A stretch of DNA of 64,000 nt from Siccirubricoccus phaeus (GTDB lineage Bacteria > Pseudomonadota > Alphaproteobacteria > Acetobacterales > Acetobacteraceae). This document shows, piece after piece, positions 16,124 to 25,329 of this stretch. Positions within the stretch are counted from its first letter, which is position 1. Each line of letters begins with the position of its first letter. Location of the stretch: assembly GCF_008360935.1 (NCBI RefSeq), contig NZ_SRXO01000004.1:62001-126000 (forward strand). The letters run 5' to 3'. The translations under genes and the position numbers were made by a program. The notes below the pieces were generated by a model, which made no database searches, was not told the DNA's origin, and saw nothing but the letters and a program-made list of their open reading frames with translations.

Positions 16124-17983
16124 ATGGCAAGCCTCCCCTTCGAGCGGACCCTCGACCCGGTCGCCGGCCCCGGCGAAAGCGCGAGCCGCCTGCTCGGCAC
16201 GGCGGTGCCCGCCACCCCGCCGCCCTCCGGCCTGCTCGCCTTCTACTGGTACTTCATCCGCCAGGCGAAGGCGCTGTTCCTGCTGCTCTTCCTCTGCGGC
16301 CTGCTGGTGGCGGTGCTGGATGCGCTGATCCCGATCTTCATCGGCCAGCTCGTCGGCCTGCTCTCCACCCATGGCCCGGACCGGCTGCTCGCCGAGGCCT
16401 GGCCGCAACTCCTCGGCATGGCGACAGTGCTGCTGGTCGGCCGGCCCCTTGCCATCACCGCGCAGAACCTGGTCGCGGCGCAGGGCATCAACGGCAACGT
16501 CACCAGCCTGATCCGGTGGCAGAGCCATTTCCATGTCATCCGCCAGGGCTGGGCCTTCTTCCAGGAGGATTTCGCCGGCCGCATCGCCAACCGCGTGATG
16601 CAGGCGGGCCCCGCGCTGCGCGAAAGCGTGGTCCAGGGCGTCAATGCCGTCTGGTACATCATCGTCTATGGCAGCACCGCGGTGCTGTGGCTGACCCGGG
16701 CCGATCCGCGCCTGGCGCTGCCCGTGCTGTGCTGGTTCGCCGGCTACGTCATGCTGCTGCGCTTCCTCGTCCCGCGCATGCGCGAGCGCTCCCGCGCCGC
16801 CTCCGAGGCGCGCTCGCTCCTCACCGGCCGCATCGTGGACAGCTACACCAATATCCTGACGGTCAAGCTCTTCGCCCGGGCGGCGGATGAGGACGGCTTC
16901 GTGCGCGACGGCGTCGAGCGGCTGAATACCGCCTTCCAGCGCCAGATGCGCCTCGTCACTCTGAACAGCCTGCTGCTCTCCAGCCTCAACGCCACGCTGC
17001 TGACGGCGATGGGCGGGCTCGCCATCTGGCTCTGGCAGGCGGGCGAGATCGGCCTCGCCACCGTCGCCGCGGCGCTGCCCATGGGCTGGCAGATCGCCAA
17101 CATCTCCGGCTGGGTCGCCTTCAACGTCACCGCCATCTTCGAGAATATCGGGGTGGTGCAGGAGGCCTCCGGCAGCATCGCCGTGCCCCCCACCGCGCCG
17201 GATCCGCCCGGCGCCAGGCCGCTCCGCATCACCGCAGGCGCCATCCGCTTCGAGCAGGTCCGCTTCGGCTACGGCCAGGAACGCGGCGTGCTCGACGGCT
17301 TCGACCTCGCCATCGCCCCGGGGGAGCGCGTCGGGCTGGTCGGCCATTCGGGCGCCGGCAAGACCACGGCGATCAACCTGCTGCTGCGCTTCTTCGCCCC
17401 CGAAGCCGGGCGCATCACCATCGACGGTCAGGACATCGCGACCGTCACCCAGGAATCGCTCCGCGCCGCGATCGGCGTGGTCACGCAGGACACCGCCCTG
17501 CTGCACCGCTCCATCCGCGACAACATCCGCTACGGCCGCCCGGATGCCGGCGAGGCGGAGATCGTCGCCGCCGCCCGCCGCGCCGCGGCGCATGACTTCA
17601 TCCTGCAGCTCGTCGATTGGCGCGGCCGCCGCGGCTATGAGGCGCAGGTCGGCGAGCGCGGCGTGAAGCTTTCCGGCGGCCAGCGGCAGCGCATCGCCAT
17701 CGCCCGCGTGCTGCTGAAGAACGCGCCCATCCTGGTGCTGGACGAAGCGACCAGCGCCCTCGATTCCGAGATCGAGGCGGCGATCCAGGAACAGCTCGCC
17801 GGGCTGATGGAGGGCAAGACGGTGATCGCCATCGCGCACCGCCTCTCCACCCTGTCCAGGATGGACCGGCTCGTCGTGCTGGATCATGGACGCATTGTCG
17901 AACAGGGCAGCCACGCCGCCTTGCTGGACCGCGACGGGGCCTATGCGCGGCTTTGGAAACGGCAATCCGGTGGGTTCCTGTAG
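16124..17983 (+). CDS. ABC exporter, fused permease-ATPase
   Basis: 619-residue half-transporter: six membrane helices in residues 40-330, then an ATPase with Walker A GHSGAGKTT (about 407), signature LSGGQRQR (about 515) and Walker B ILVLDEAT (about 535). Two such chains would form an exporter for a lipid, peptide or drug; the substrate is unknown. Two starts are possible. The ATG at 16058 has GGAG nearby but gives 22 residues in poor codons (ttg cta cga). The ATG at 16124 gives MASLPFERTLDP, the usual family beginning, and I used it. The stop TAG is the first codon of repeat A2. Confidence 0.9.
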   Translation: MASLPFERTLDPVAGPGESASRLLGTAVPATPPPSGLLAFYWYFIRQAKALFLLLFLCGLLVAVLDALIPIFIGQLVGLLSTHGPDRLLAEAWPQLLGMATVLLVGRPLAITAQNLVAAQGINGNVTSLIRWQSHFHVIRQGWAFFQEDFAGRIANRVMQAGPALRESVVQGVNAVWYIIVYGSTAVLWLTRADPRLALPVLCWFAGYVMLLRFLVPRMRERSRAASEARSLLTGRIVDSYTNILTVKLFARAADEDGFVRDGVERLNTAFQRQMRLVTLNSLLLSSLNATLLTAMGGLAIWLWQAGEIGLATVAAALPMGWQIANISGWVAFNVTAIFENIGVVQEASGSIAVPPTAPDPPGARPLRITAGAIRFEQVRFGYGQERGVLDGFDLAIAPGERVGLVGHSGAGKTTAINLLLRFFAPEAGRITIDGQDIATVTQESLRAAIGVVTQDTALLHRSIRDNIRYGRPDAGEAEIVAAARRAAAHDFILQLVDWRGRRGYEAQVGERGVKLSGGQRQRIAIARVLLKNAPILVLDEATSALDSEIEAAIQEQLAGLMEGKTVIAIAHRLSTLSRMDRLVVLDHGRIVEQGSHAALLDRDGAYARLWKRQSGGFL

Positions 17984-18075
17984 AGCGTGATCGCCTGAGG
18001 GGAACTCACCAGTCACGCGACCAAACACAAGGCCAGAGCGGGGTGGGTGAGCGAAGCGCAACCCACCCTGCTCCA
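17981..18075. repeat. Palindromic TA-bounded element A2 (degenerate)
   Basis: Family A copy whose left end TAGAGCGTGATCG supplies the ABC exporter's stop codon. The middle AGTCACGCGACCAAACA matches other copies. The right end is decayed (CTGCTCCA instead of CGCTCTA) and the element is about ten bases shorter. It fills most of the gap before the amidase gene. Confidence 0.75.
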
Positions 18076-18151
18076 GGCGCCTTCCCGCGTTGACCACCCA
18101 CCCCGCGCCGGGGACAATCCCTGCCCTGTCCAGCCTCCGGATATCCCGCCC

Positions 18152-19558
18152 ATGACCGATCTCTGGCGCCTCTCCGCCACCGACCTCGCCACCCGCATCC
18201 GCGCCCGCGAGGTCTCTGCGCAGGAGGCGACCAAATCCGCGCTGGCCCGGCTGGACGCCGTGAACCCCGCCCTCAACGCCGTCATCGCGCATGACCCGCA
18301 GCAGGCCCTTGCCGCCGCCCAGGCGGTGGATGCGGCGCTCGCCCGCGGCGAGGATCCCGGGAGGCTGGCCGGCGTCCCCGTCACCGTGAAGGTGAATGTC
18401 GACCAGGAAGGCTGGGCCACCACCAACGGCCTGCGGCTGCAGCAGGACCTCGTCGCCAGCCAGGACAGCCCGGTGGTCGCCAACCTGAAACGCGCCGGCG
18501 CGGTGATCCTCGGGCGCACCAACACCCCTGCCTTCTCGCTCCGCTGGTTCACCCGCAATTCCCTGCACGGTGCCACGAAGAACCCGCGCGACCCGGGGCT
18601 GACCCCTGGCGGCTCCTCCGGCGGCGCGGCGGCCGCCGTCGCCGCCGGCATCGGCGCCATCGGCCATGGCACGGATATCGGCGGCTCCATCCGCTACCCT
18701 GCCTATGCCTGCGGCGTGCATGGGCTGCGCCCGACGCTCGGCCGCATCCCGGCCTGGAACGCCACGGCGCCGGACCGCGGCATCGGCGCCCAGCTCATGG
18801 CCGTCTCCGGCCCCATCGCCCGCAGCATCGCCGATCTCCGCCTCGGCCTCGCCGCCATGGCGCAGCCGGATCTGCGCGACCCCTGGTGGACGCCGGCGCC
18901 GCTGGAAGGCCCCGCCTTCCCCAAGCGCGCCGCTGTCTGCCTGGCGCCGGACGGCATGCGGGTGCAACCGGAGGTCGCCGCCGCGGTGCGCGATGCCGCT
19001 TCGCGGCTGGAGAAGGCCGGCTGGGTGGTGGAGGAGGTGGCGAACACCCCGCCGCTCGCCGAATGCGCCCGGCTCCAGGCCCTGCTCTGGCTGGCCGAGA
19101 CCCGTCGCCCCGGCGGCGGTCCCTCGGTCTTCGAAACCGAAGGCGATCCGGATGCCATCGCCGTCTCCGGCTTCATGGCACGGCTCTGCCCGGAAGCCGG
19201 CCTGGCGGAGTTCCAGGCGGCGCTGCAGGCGCGCGTCGGGCTGCTGCGGCAATGGCTCGCCTTCCTCGAGCGCTTCCCGGCGGTGGTCATGGCGGTCTCC
19301 GGCGAGCTGCCCTTCCCGGACCATGACGACGTGACCAGCTTCGCCCGCTTCGAGGAAATCATCATGGCGCAGCTTCCGCAGGTCGGGCTGCCGCTGCTCA
19401 GCCTGCCGGGGCTGACCGTCTCCACCGGGCTGGTCGGCCGCGCGCCGGTCGGCGTCCAGCTCGTCGGCAGCCGCTACCGGGAGGATGTGCTGCTGGCCGC
19501 CGGCGCGGCGATCGAGGCCGGTGGCGTGCCGCCCGCGCCGATCGACCCTGTGGGCTGA
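18152..19558 (+). CDS. Amidase (amidase-signature family)
   Basis: 468-residue amidase-signature hydrolase. The Ser-cisSer-Lys triad is complete: K80 in VTVKVN, S155 in TPGGSSGG, and nucleophile S179 in GTDIGGSIR. The family hydrolyses carboxamides or related C-N bonds; GatA-like and specialised amidases share this fold, and the lack of gatB/gatC neighbours argues against tRNA amidation. The ATG at 18152 starts a normal family N-terminus (WRLSATDLATRIRAREVSAQEA). The lipoprotein gene starts 5 bp after the stop. Confidence 0.9.
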   Translation: MTDLWRLSATDLATRIRAREVSAQEATKSALARLDAVNPALNAVIAHDPQQALAAAQAVDAALARGEDPGRLAGVPVTVKVNVDQEGWATTNGLRLQQDLVASQDSPVVANLKRAGAVILGRTNTPAFSLRWFTRNSLHGATKNPRDPGLTPGGSSGGAAAAVAAGIGAIGHGTDIGGSIRYPAYACGVHGLRPTLGRIPAWNATAPDRGIGAQLMAVSGPIARSIADLRLGLAAMAQPDLRDPWWTPAPLEGPAFPKRAAVCLAPDGMRVQPEVAAAVRDAASRLEKAGWVVEEVANTPPLAECARLQALLWLAETRRPGGGPSVFETEGDPDAIAVSGFMARLCPEAGLAEFQAALQARVGLLRQWLAFLERFPAVVMAVSGELPFPDHDDVTSFARFEEIIMAQLPQVGLPLLSLPGLTVSTGLVGRAPVGVQLVGSRYREDVLLAAGAAIEAGGVPPAPIDPVG

Positions 19559-19563
19559 ACGCC

Positions 19564-19884
19564 ATGCGCGGCGCGGCGCTGGCCCCGCTGCTGCTGCTCG
19601 GCGCCTGCGCCGGGCAGCAGGGCTGCGAGGCGGATTTCCTCAACCAGGGCAGAATGGCGGTGGAACAGCTCTACCTGACGCCGGAGACGGGCGGGCCAGC
19701 CGCGGATCTGTCGCCGGATGCGGCGCTGCCGCCCGGCGGCAGCCTGCGCCTGCCCTTCCCCGCCTCGGGCCGCTACCGGCTGCGCGCGGTCTGGGTGAAT
19801 GGCCGGGACATCGCGCTCAGCGGCATCGAGGCCTGCGAGGTACAGCGCGTCGTCCTTGGTGACGGGGCGTTAAGTGCCGAATGA
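19564..19884 (+). CDS. Putative lipoprotein, paralogue of the next gene
   Basis: 106 residues with a short lipoprotein signal: hydrophobic APLLLL then LGAC with lipidation at C15. The mature part aligns end to end with the neighbouring lipoprotein at 19947: V-E-x-LY, D-x-L, LPPG, SG-x-Y, R-x-VW-x-NG and a C-terminal LSA are in the same order. The two look like an old tandem duplication. No family is recognised; secretion and outer-membrane or periplasmic location are inferred from the lipobox. It starts 5 bp after the amidase stop, so it may be translated from the amidase transcript. Confidence 0.72.
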   Translation: MRGAALAPLLLLGACAGQQGCEADFLNQGRMAVEQLYLTPETGGPAADLSPDAALPPGGSLRLPFPASGRYRLRAVWVNGRDIALSGIEACEVQRVVLGDGALSAE

Positions 19885-19946
19885 TACGGATTGTCACGCA
19901 GCCTGTTCGATCCTAGTCTGCATCGACTTCCGTTCGGGAAACGTCC

Positions 19947-20312
19947 ATGTTCCGCCGCCTCCTGCCCGCCCTGGCGCTGCTGGCCCTGGCTGCCTGCACG
20001 CCGCCGACCCAGACCGTGGTGGTCTCGCAGCCCGCCGCCGGCTGCGATACCCGGTTCAACGTGATCAATAATTCCTCGGGCACGGTGGAGCGGCTCTATT
20101 TCAGCCATTCCTCGCAGGGGAGCTGGGGCACCGACCAGCTCGGCCGGAACGTGCTGCCGCCGGGCACCCGCACCTCCTACCGCGCCGCCAATAGCGGCCA
20201 TTACGATTTCCGCGTGGTCTGGGCGAATGGCCAGAGCGCCGAGCTGCGGCAGGTGAATATCTGCGCCGCCAGCAATATCTACGTCTCCAACCGCGGCCTC
20301 AGCGCGAGCTAG
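19947..20312 (+). CDS. Putative lipoprotein (tandem paralogue)
   Basis: 121 residues; signal MFRRLLPALALLAL followed by lipobox LAAC with lipidation at C17, then a Thr/Pro/Val linker. The core (CDTRFNVINNSSGTVERLYF... LPPGTRTSYRAANSGHYDFRVVWANGQSAELRQVNIC) looks like a small beta-sandwich with a possible disulfide between the first and last cysteines. It shares the LPPG, SG-x-Y, R-x-VW-x-NG and LSA pattern with the gene at 19564. The ATG has GGGAAACG upstream. The TAG stop is the first codon of repeat B1. Confidence 0.8.
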   Translation: MFRRLLPALALLALAACTPPTQTVVVSQPAAGCDTRFNVINNSSGTVERLYFSHSSQGSWGTDQLGRNVLPPGTRTSYRAANSGHYDFRVVWANGQSAELRQVNICAASNIYVSNRGLSAS

Positions 20313-20414
20313 AGCAGATCGCCGGAGGGCGGCATCGCCCGGAGGCGTGAATCTGCTCTACCATCCATAAGCTAGAGCGGTTTCGCGCTGCACAGTCAGC
20401 GTGAAACCGCTCTA
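20310..20414. repeat. Composite palindromic element B1+C1
   Basis: Two hairpins joined by the linker CCATCCATAAGC. B1 (20310-20360) runs from TAGAGCAGAT to ATCTGCTCTA. C1 (20373-20414) has long arms AGAGCGGTTTC / GAAACCGCTCT. The same B-linker-C order occurs inverted at 22541-22639. The first TAG is the stop codon of the lipoprotein gene. After the last TA comes A, so an empty site would read TAA. Confidence 0.85.
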
Positions 20415-20721
20415 AAGCGCCGGCGCAGGTCGGCCGGCTCAACCCACGGATCGGAAAACTTACAGCCTGTCTCGAAAAGGTCCCGGCGGCGGTTCGGCGC
20501 GGGCCTTGCATCCTGGCCAGGGTCGCGGCGCTGCAGCGACGGCGCCAGCCGATGCGGTGGCGTCGGCAAGCCCGTGGAATTCATGCGAACAGCGCGCTGG
20601 CGCCAGCGGCAAGACGCGCCGCAGACCCATTTGTCGCACCGGGGGAGGAGTATCCTCCCCGGCGGCGGGTGGCGGCGCTGCCGCCAACGGGCGGCGTCCT
20701 CCCCTCGGACGTCAGGGCGCG
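20415..20721. other. Intergenic with no supported gene
   Basis: 307 bp between repeat C1 and the end of hemA. At 20434-20462 it has a short sequence, CCGGCTCAACC and what follows, that resembles part of the family E blocks in reverse. Short open frames on both strands are Arg/Pro/Ala-rich and unconserved in look. I see no RNA gene. Confidence 0.5.
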
Positions 20722-21948
20722 CTATTCCGCCGCCAGCGGCGCCGTCCGCGGCAGCACCGCCCGCAGCGCCAGCACCAGCTCGGCGATCATCGCATCCGTG
20801 TGGAAGGGCGTGGCGCAGAGGCGCAGCCTTTCCGTCCCCCGCGGCACGGTGGGGTAGTTGATCGGCGTGGCGTAGAGCCCGTGCTCCACCAGCAGCCGCC
20901 GCGCCACCTGACGGCAGGCCTCCGCCTCCCCCACCCAGACCGGGACGATATGGCTGGGCCCGTCCATCCGCGGCAGCCCGGCCGCGTCCAGCGCCGCTTT
21001 CAGCGCCGCGGCGCGCGCCGCCAGCGCCGCGCGCCGGGCGGTATCCCGCTTCAGCACCCGCACGCTTTCCAGCGCCGCGCCGGCGACGGCCGGCGGCAGG
21101 GCGGTGGTGAAGATCAGCCCGCCGGCGACGCTGCGGATATAGTCCACCACCTCCGCGTCGCCGGCGATGTAGCCGCCCAGCACGCCGAAGCCTTTTGCCA
21201 GCGTCCCCTCGATGAGGTCGATGCGGTGCGCTACGCCATCGCGCTCGGAAATGCCGCCGCCGGTCGCGCCGTAGAGTCCGACGGCATGCACCTCGTCCAG
21301 ATAGGTCATGGCGCCGTAGCGCTCGGCCAGGTCGCAGATGGCGCCGATCGGGGCGATGTCGCCATCCATGGAATAGACGCTCTCGAAGGCGATCAGCTTC
21401 GGCGCCTCGGCCGGCGCGGCGGCCAGCTTGGCTTCCAGATCGGCCAGGTCGTTATGCCGCCAGATCACCTTGCTGGCGCCTTTGGCGCCGCGCATGCCGG
21501 CGATCATCGAGGCATGGTTCTTGGCGTCGGAGAAGACGATGAAGCCCGGCAGCGCCTCCAGGATGGCGGCGATGCCGGCCTGGTTGGCGATGTAGCCGGA
21601 GCCGAAGAGCAGCGCCCCGCCCTTGCCGTGCAGGCTCGCCAGCTCCCCTTCCAGCGCCGCATGCAAAGGCGAGGTGCCGGAGATGTTGCGGGTGCCGCCG
21701 GCGCCGGCGCCGTGCTCCGCGACGGCCCGGGTCGCCGCCGCCAGCACTGCCGGGTGGGCGCCCATGCCGAGATAGTCGTTGGAGGACCAGACGGTGACTT
21801 CCCGGACGCCCTCCGGCGCATGCCAGAGATAGGTCGGGAACCGGCCGGCCAGCTTCTCCAGATGGGCGAATTCGCGGTAGCGCCCCTCCCGCTTCAGGGC
21901 GCCGAGCTGGTCGCGGCAATGGGCGAGGAAGGTATCGCGTGTGGTCAT
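20722..21948 (-). CDS. hemA: 5-aminolevulinate synthase
   Basis: 408-residue PLP enzyme that condenses glycine and succinyl-CoA to 5-aminolevulinate, the first step of heme and tetrapyrrole synthesis in alphaproteobacteria. Signatures: [13 protein letters not shown] (about 82-94), the aspartate of [13 protein letters not shown], and [14 protein letters not shown] with the PLP lysine near residue 252. The C-terminal [18 protein letters not shown] matches the family. The start [15 protein letters not shown] at 21948 is the usual N-terminus; the frame extends upstream without conserved sequence. It is next to the cioAB-type oxidase, a heme enzyme, but 201 bp separate it from the DUF2474 gene. 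Confidence 0.96.
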   Translation of the reverse strand: MTTRDTFLAHCRDQLGALKREGRYREFAHLEKLAGRFPTYLWHAPEGVREVTVWSSNDYLGMGAHPAVLAAATRAVAEHGAGAGGTRNISGTSPLHAALEGELASLHGKGGALLFGSGYIANQAGIAAILEALPGFIVFSDAKNHASMIAGMRGAKGASKVIWRHNDLADLEAKLAAAPAEAPKLIAFESVYSMDGDIAPIGAICDLAERYGAMTYLDEVHAVGLYGATGGGISERDGVAHRIDLIEGTLAKGFGVLGGYIAGDAEVVDYIRSVAGGLIFTTALPPAVAGAALESVRVLKRDTARRAALAARAAALKAALDAAGLPRMDGPSHIVPVWVGEAEACRQVARRLLVEHGLYATPINYPTVPRGTERLRLCATPFHTDAMIAELVLALRAVLPRTAPLAAE

Positions 21949-22149
21949 GGGCCTCGGCGCCGTGGCGATGGGCTGGGGGCGGAGCGGAAGGGCAGCGTAG
22001 GGCGGCATGATGGCGGGACCCCGATGACTCCGCCGCACCCCATGTGGCGGCGAGGGCGCCATCCTGTCGTCACCCGGCGCGGCCCGTCTGTGCCACCCGG
22101 CACGTGCCGGGTCCTTGATCCAGGTCAGGCCGCCCGGACGGCCCCGGGC

Positions 22150-22263
22150 CTAGCGCGGGATGAGCAGCCGGACAAGGCCCGCGGCCAGGAAAGTGACGCC
22201 CACCCCCGCCGCCCAGAGGGCGATGAACCACAGGATCCGGCGCGGTGCCGTGGACGCGCCCAT
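22150..22263 (-). CDS. DUF2474 small membrane protein (oxidase accessory)
   Basis: 37-residue protein, a charged start (MGASTAPRRILW) and one membrane helix (FIALWAAGVGVTFLAAGLVRLLI), ending with a short basic tail. DUF2474 proteins of this size are encoded next to CIO-type cytochrome bd genes and play a part like CydX. Here it is downstream of cioB on the same strand but separated from it by about 370 bp of hairpin repeats, so co-expression is uncertain. The frame continues upstream through the repeat block, but only the last 37 codons are protein-like. Confidence 0.72.
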   Translation of the reverse strand: MGASTAPRRILWFIALWAAGVGVTFLAAGLVRLLIPR

Positions 22264-22288
22264 GGGGTCCGGGCGGGGCGGCGCCCCA

Positions 22289-22486
22289 TGGGCTTCCGGG
22301 GATGATCGGGGGCTTTGCCCCCGAACCCCCACCGGGGCCGGGACCTGGCCCCGGACCCCGGTCCGAGTTTCGGACCCGAGGGTTGAACCCGCGGACTCGG
22401 ACCGGGATCCGGGGGGCGGTCCGCCCCCCGGCGAGGGTGCAGGGGGCAGGGCCCCCTGCCGGGAGTTCGGGGGCGAAGCCCTCATT
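22289..22486. repeat. Family E GC-rich hairpin block
   Basis: A chain of perfect or near-perfect hairpins: GGGGGC-TTT-GCCCCC, CGGGGCC-GGGACCT-GGCCCCG, GGGGGCGG-TCCGCCCCC, CAGGGGGC-AGG-GCCCCCTG. A central GGGTTGAACCCGCGGACTC is related to GGTTGAACCAGC at 27747 and GGGCTGAACCAGCCGACTC near 55510. It lies inside the cioB-DUF2474 interval. Confidence 0.6.
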
Positions 22487-22540
22487 GCTCCGACCTTATC
22501 GGTTTCGCCGAATTCGCACATATCGGCCGCCCCGTCCCGC

Positions 22541-22639
22541 GGTTTCACGCTGACTGTGCAGCGCGAAACCACTCTAGCTTATGGATTGTAGAGCAGATTC
22601 ACGCCTCCGGGCGATGCCGCCCTCCGGCGATCTGCTCTA
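22541..22639. repeat. Composite palindromic element B2+C2 (inverted)
   Basis: Inverted copy of the composite at 20310-20414. Reading the minus strand, it runs TAGAGCAGATC... ATTCTGCTCTA-like arm (22589-22639), linker CAATCCATAAGC, then the GGTTTC/GAAACC hairpin (22541-22576), whose outer TAGAGC end is decayed. Its first TAG (22637-22639) is the cioB stop codon. Confidence 0.82.
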
Positions 22640-23668
22640 ATGGTACCCCGCCCCGGCCTTCACCTTGCCGCGGAACAGCCAGTAGACATAGCCGGTATAG
22701 GCCAGGACCACGGGGATCAGCACCGCCGCCCCGACCAGCAGGAAAAGCTGGGAATCGCGCGGCGCCGCCGCTTCCCACAGGGTGATCCCCGGCGGCACCA
22801 TCATCGGCCACATGGTGATGCCGAGCCCGGTATAGGCCAGGAAGAACAGGCCGAGCGCCCAGAGGAAGGGCCGCGCCTCCTGCGCCGGCGTGCCGTCCGA
22901 CGGGCCGCGCAGGTCGCGGAACAGCAGCCATCCCAGCACCACCACCAGCACCGGCACCGGCAGGGCGGTGAGGATGGCGGGAAAGTCGAACCACCGCGCC
23001 CGGAAGGCGGGCAGCAGGAAGGGCATCACCGCGCTGACCACGGCGATGGCCGCCAGCAGCAGCACGGCGCAGCGCCGGGCCAGGCCGCGCGCCGTCTCCT
23101 GCAGCGTCCCTTCCGTCTTCCACACCAGCCAGCAGGCGCCGAGCAGCCCATAGCCCGCCACCAGCGCCAAGGCGGTGAAGACGGAGAAAGGCGTCAGCCA
23201 ATCCCACCAGCCGCCGGCATAGGCCCGGCCTTCCACCTCGATGCCTTGCACCAGGGCGCCGAGGGCAAGGCCCTGCATCAGCGCCGCCACCAGGCTGCCG
23301 CCGGTGAAGGCGCGATCCCAGCCCCGCCGCGTGCCCTCCGTCGGGGCGCGGAAGCGCATCTCGAAGGCGACGCCGCGGAAGATCAGCGCCAGCAGCATCA
23401 GGATCAGCGGCATGTAGAGCGCCGGCAGGATGACGGCATAGGCCAGCGGGAACACGGCGTAGAGCCCCGCCCCACCCATCACCAGCCAGGTCTCGTTGCC
23501 GTCCCAGACCGGCGCCACGCTGTTGATGGCGGTGCCGCGATCCTCCTCCTTCTCCAGCGCCGGCAGCAGGATGCCGATGCCGAGGTCGAAGCCGTCCATG
23601 CAGACATAGAGGAAGATCGCGATGGCGATGATGGCCGCCCAGACGGTGGCGATCAGCTCGGCGCTCAT
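22637..23668 (-). CDS. cioB: Cyanide-insensitive bd-type quinol oxidase subunit II
   Basis: 343-residue membrane subunit of cytochrome bd/CIO quinol oxidase with about eight hydrophobic segments. VCMDGFDLGIGILLPAL, then WDGNETWLVMGGAGLYAVFPLAYA (about 55-78) are the CydB/CioB signatures. It pairs with subunit I to reduce O2 with quinol electrons in the inner membrane. The ATG at 23668 overlaps the cioA stop by four bases (ATGA), giving translational coupling. The stop is provided by palindromic repeat B2, after which the DUF2474 gene lies detached. Confidence 0.93.
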   Translation of the reverse strand: MSAELIATVWAAIIAIAIFLYVCMDGFDLGIGILLPALEKEEDRGTAINSVAPVWDGNETWLVMGGAGLYAVFPLAYAVILPALYMPLILMLLALIFRGVAFEMRFRAPTEGTRRGWDRAFTGGSLVAALMQGLALGALVQGIEVEGRAYAGGWWDWLTPFSVFTALALVAGYGLLGACWLVWKTEGTLQETARGLARRCAVLLLAAIAVVSAVMPFLLPAFRARWFDFPAILTALPVPVLVVVLGWLLFRDLRGPSDGTPAQEARPFLWALGLFFLAYTGLGITMWPMMVPPGITLWEAAAPRDSQLFLLVGAAVLIPVVLAYTGYVYWLFRGKVKAGAGYH

Positions 23669-25200
23669 GATTGCACCTGCGGAGCGGGCTGCGCCTGCGG
23701 GGCCGCGACCTGCGGCGCGGGCGTGATGCCCGCGGTGCGGATCGGCGGCTCCGACTCCGCCCCGCTTTCCTGCGCTTCCGGCGGATGGGCGAAGAGGCGG
23801 AACAGGTACCACATGCCGGCGCCGAAGACGCAGAAATAGACCACGATGAAGGCGGCGAGCGAAGCGGCCAGCGCCGGCGCGGCGATGGGGCTGGCGCTCT
23901 CCGCCGTGCGCATCAGCCCGTAGACGGTGAAGGGCTGCCGCCCGGCCTCCGTGGTGATCCAGCCGAAGGTGACGGCGATGAGGCCGGAAGGCCCCATGGC
24001 CACCGCCCAGCGCAGGAACCAGGGCGTCTCATACAGCCGCCGCCGCAGCCGGAGCCAGAGCGAGACCAGGCCGAGCCCGATCATCAGCAGCCCCATGCCG
24101 ACCATGATGCGGAAGGCCCAGAACACCAGCGGCACGTTGGTCGGCCGGTCCGCCGGCGGGAAATCCTTGAGGCCGCGGATCTCTCCATCCCATTCATGCC
24201 GCAGGATCAGGCTGCCGAGGCGGGGGATCTCGATCGCCATCCGGGTTTCCTCCCGCGCCATGTCGGGCAGGCCGAACAGGATCAGGGGCGCGCCGCGCTG
24301 CGTCTCCCAATGGCCTTCCATGGCGGCGATCTTCTGCGGCTGGTGCTCCAGCGTGGAGAGGCCGTGCATGTCGCCGAGGACGGCCTGCACCGGCGCCACC
24401 GCCGCGGCCATCCACATGGCCATGGAGAACATGATGCGCGCCCGCTCGACGGTCGGGGCGGCCGCTTCGGGCGCCGCGCCGCTGGCGCGCCGCGGCCCGG
24501 CACCGGCGATGGCGGCCGGTTCATGGTCAGCGCCTGCGGCGCGCCGCGATCGGGCGCCCAGGCGCAGCAGGTGGAAGGCGCCGACCGCGCCGACGATCAT
24601 GGCCGTCGTCAGATAGGCGCCGGTGATGGTGTGCAGGAAGCGATAGGGGAAGGAGGGGTTGAAGACGATCTGCCACCAATCCGCCGGCACGAAGCGCCCC
24701 ACCGCATCCACCGCATAGCCCGCCGGGGTGTGCATCCAGGAATTGGCCGAGAGGATCCAGAAGCCGGAGATCAGCGTGCCGATCGCCACCAGGCAGGTGG
24801 CGGCGAAATGCAGCCCGCGCCCGACGCGGCCGAGGCCGAACAGCATCACGCCGAGGAAGCCGGCCTCGAGGAAGAAGGCCGTCAGCACCTCATAGCCCAG
24901 CAGCGGCCCGAGGATGGGGCCGGTGCGGTCCGCGAAGACCGACCAATTGGTGCCGAATTGATAGGACATGACGATGCCGGAGACGACGCCCATGGCGAAG
25001 TTCACGGCGAAGACCTTCAGCCAGTAGCGGAACAGGTCGAGATAGGCGGCCCGTCCGGTCCACAGCCACAGCGCTTCCAGCACCGCGAGGAAGCTGGCCA
25101 GGCCGATGGTGAAGGCGGGGAAGAGGAAGTGGAAGGTGACGGTGAAGGCGAATTGAAAGCGCGCGAGGTCGAGCGCGCTCGGCAAGGCGTCCCAGGACAT
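23665..25200 (-). CDS. cioA: Cyanide-insensitive bd-type quinol oxidase subunit I
   Basis: 511-residue heme-bearing subunit I. The N-terminal FQFAFTVTFHFLFPAFTIG contains the distal heme histidine. GWITTEAGRQPFTVYGLMRT carries the quinol-site GRQPW-type motif (W replaced by F), and FLHTITGAYLTTA carries the low-spin heme histidine. The Q-loop is short, the mark of CIO-type enzymes, and its place has an Ala/Arg-rich insert around residues 225-262. I used the ATG at 25200; an in-frame start 11 codons upstream lacks homology. First gene of cioAB; no CydDC assembly genes are nearby. Confidence 0.93.
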   Translation of the reverse strand: MSWDALPSALDLARFQFAFTVTFHFLFPAFTIGLASFLAVLEALWLWTGRAAYLDLFRYWLKVFAVNFAMGVVSGIVMSYQFGTNWSVFADRTGPILGPLLGYEVLTAFFLEAGFLGVMLFGLGRVGRGLHFAATCLVAIGTLISGFWILSANSWMHTPAGYAVDAVGRFVPADWWQIVFNPSFPYRFLHTITGAYLTTAMIVGAVGAFHLLRLGARSRRAAGADHEPAAIAGAGPRRASGAAPEAAAPTVERARIMFSMAMWMAAAVAPVQAVLGDMHGLSTLEHQPQKIAAMEGHWETQRGAPLILFGLPDMAREETRMAIEIPRLGSLILRHEWDGEIRGLKDFPPADRPTNVPLVFWAFRIMVGMGLLMIGLGLVSLWLRLRRRLYETPWFLRWAVAMGPSGLIAVTFGWITTEAGRQPFTVYGLMRTAESASPIAAPALAASLAAFIVVYFCVFGAGMWYLFRLFAHPPEAQESGAESEPPIRTAGITPAPQVAAPQAQPAPQVQS

Positions 25201-25329
25201 GGGCACTCCTCCGGCGACGGCGGGTAGGCCCAAGCCGCGCCCGGCGAGGCCCCTTCCGGGGCGCCGCCTTCAGGATGACCCGGCCTCGCCGTTTCTGCGC
25301 GGCTTCTTACAGGGGAAGGCCCGCGAGGC

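Noticed and set aside
20415-20721. Small gene or RNA between the lipoprotein and hemA
   Set aside because: Open frames are short and Arg/Pro-rich, with no ribosome-binding site and no stable conserved-looking fold beyond the repeats.
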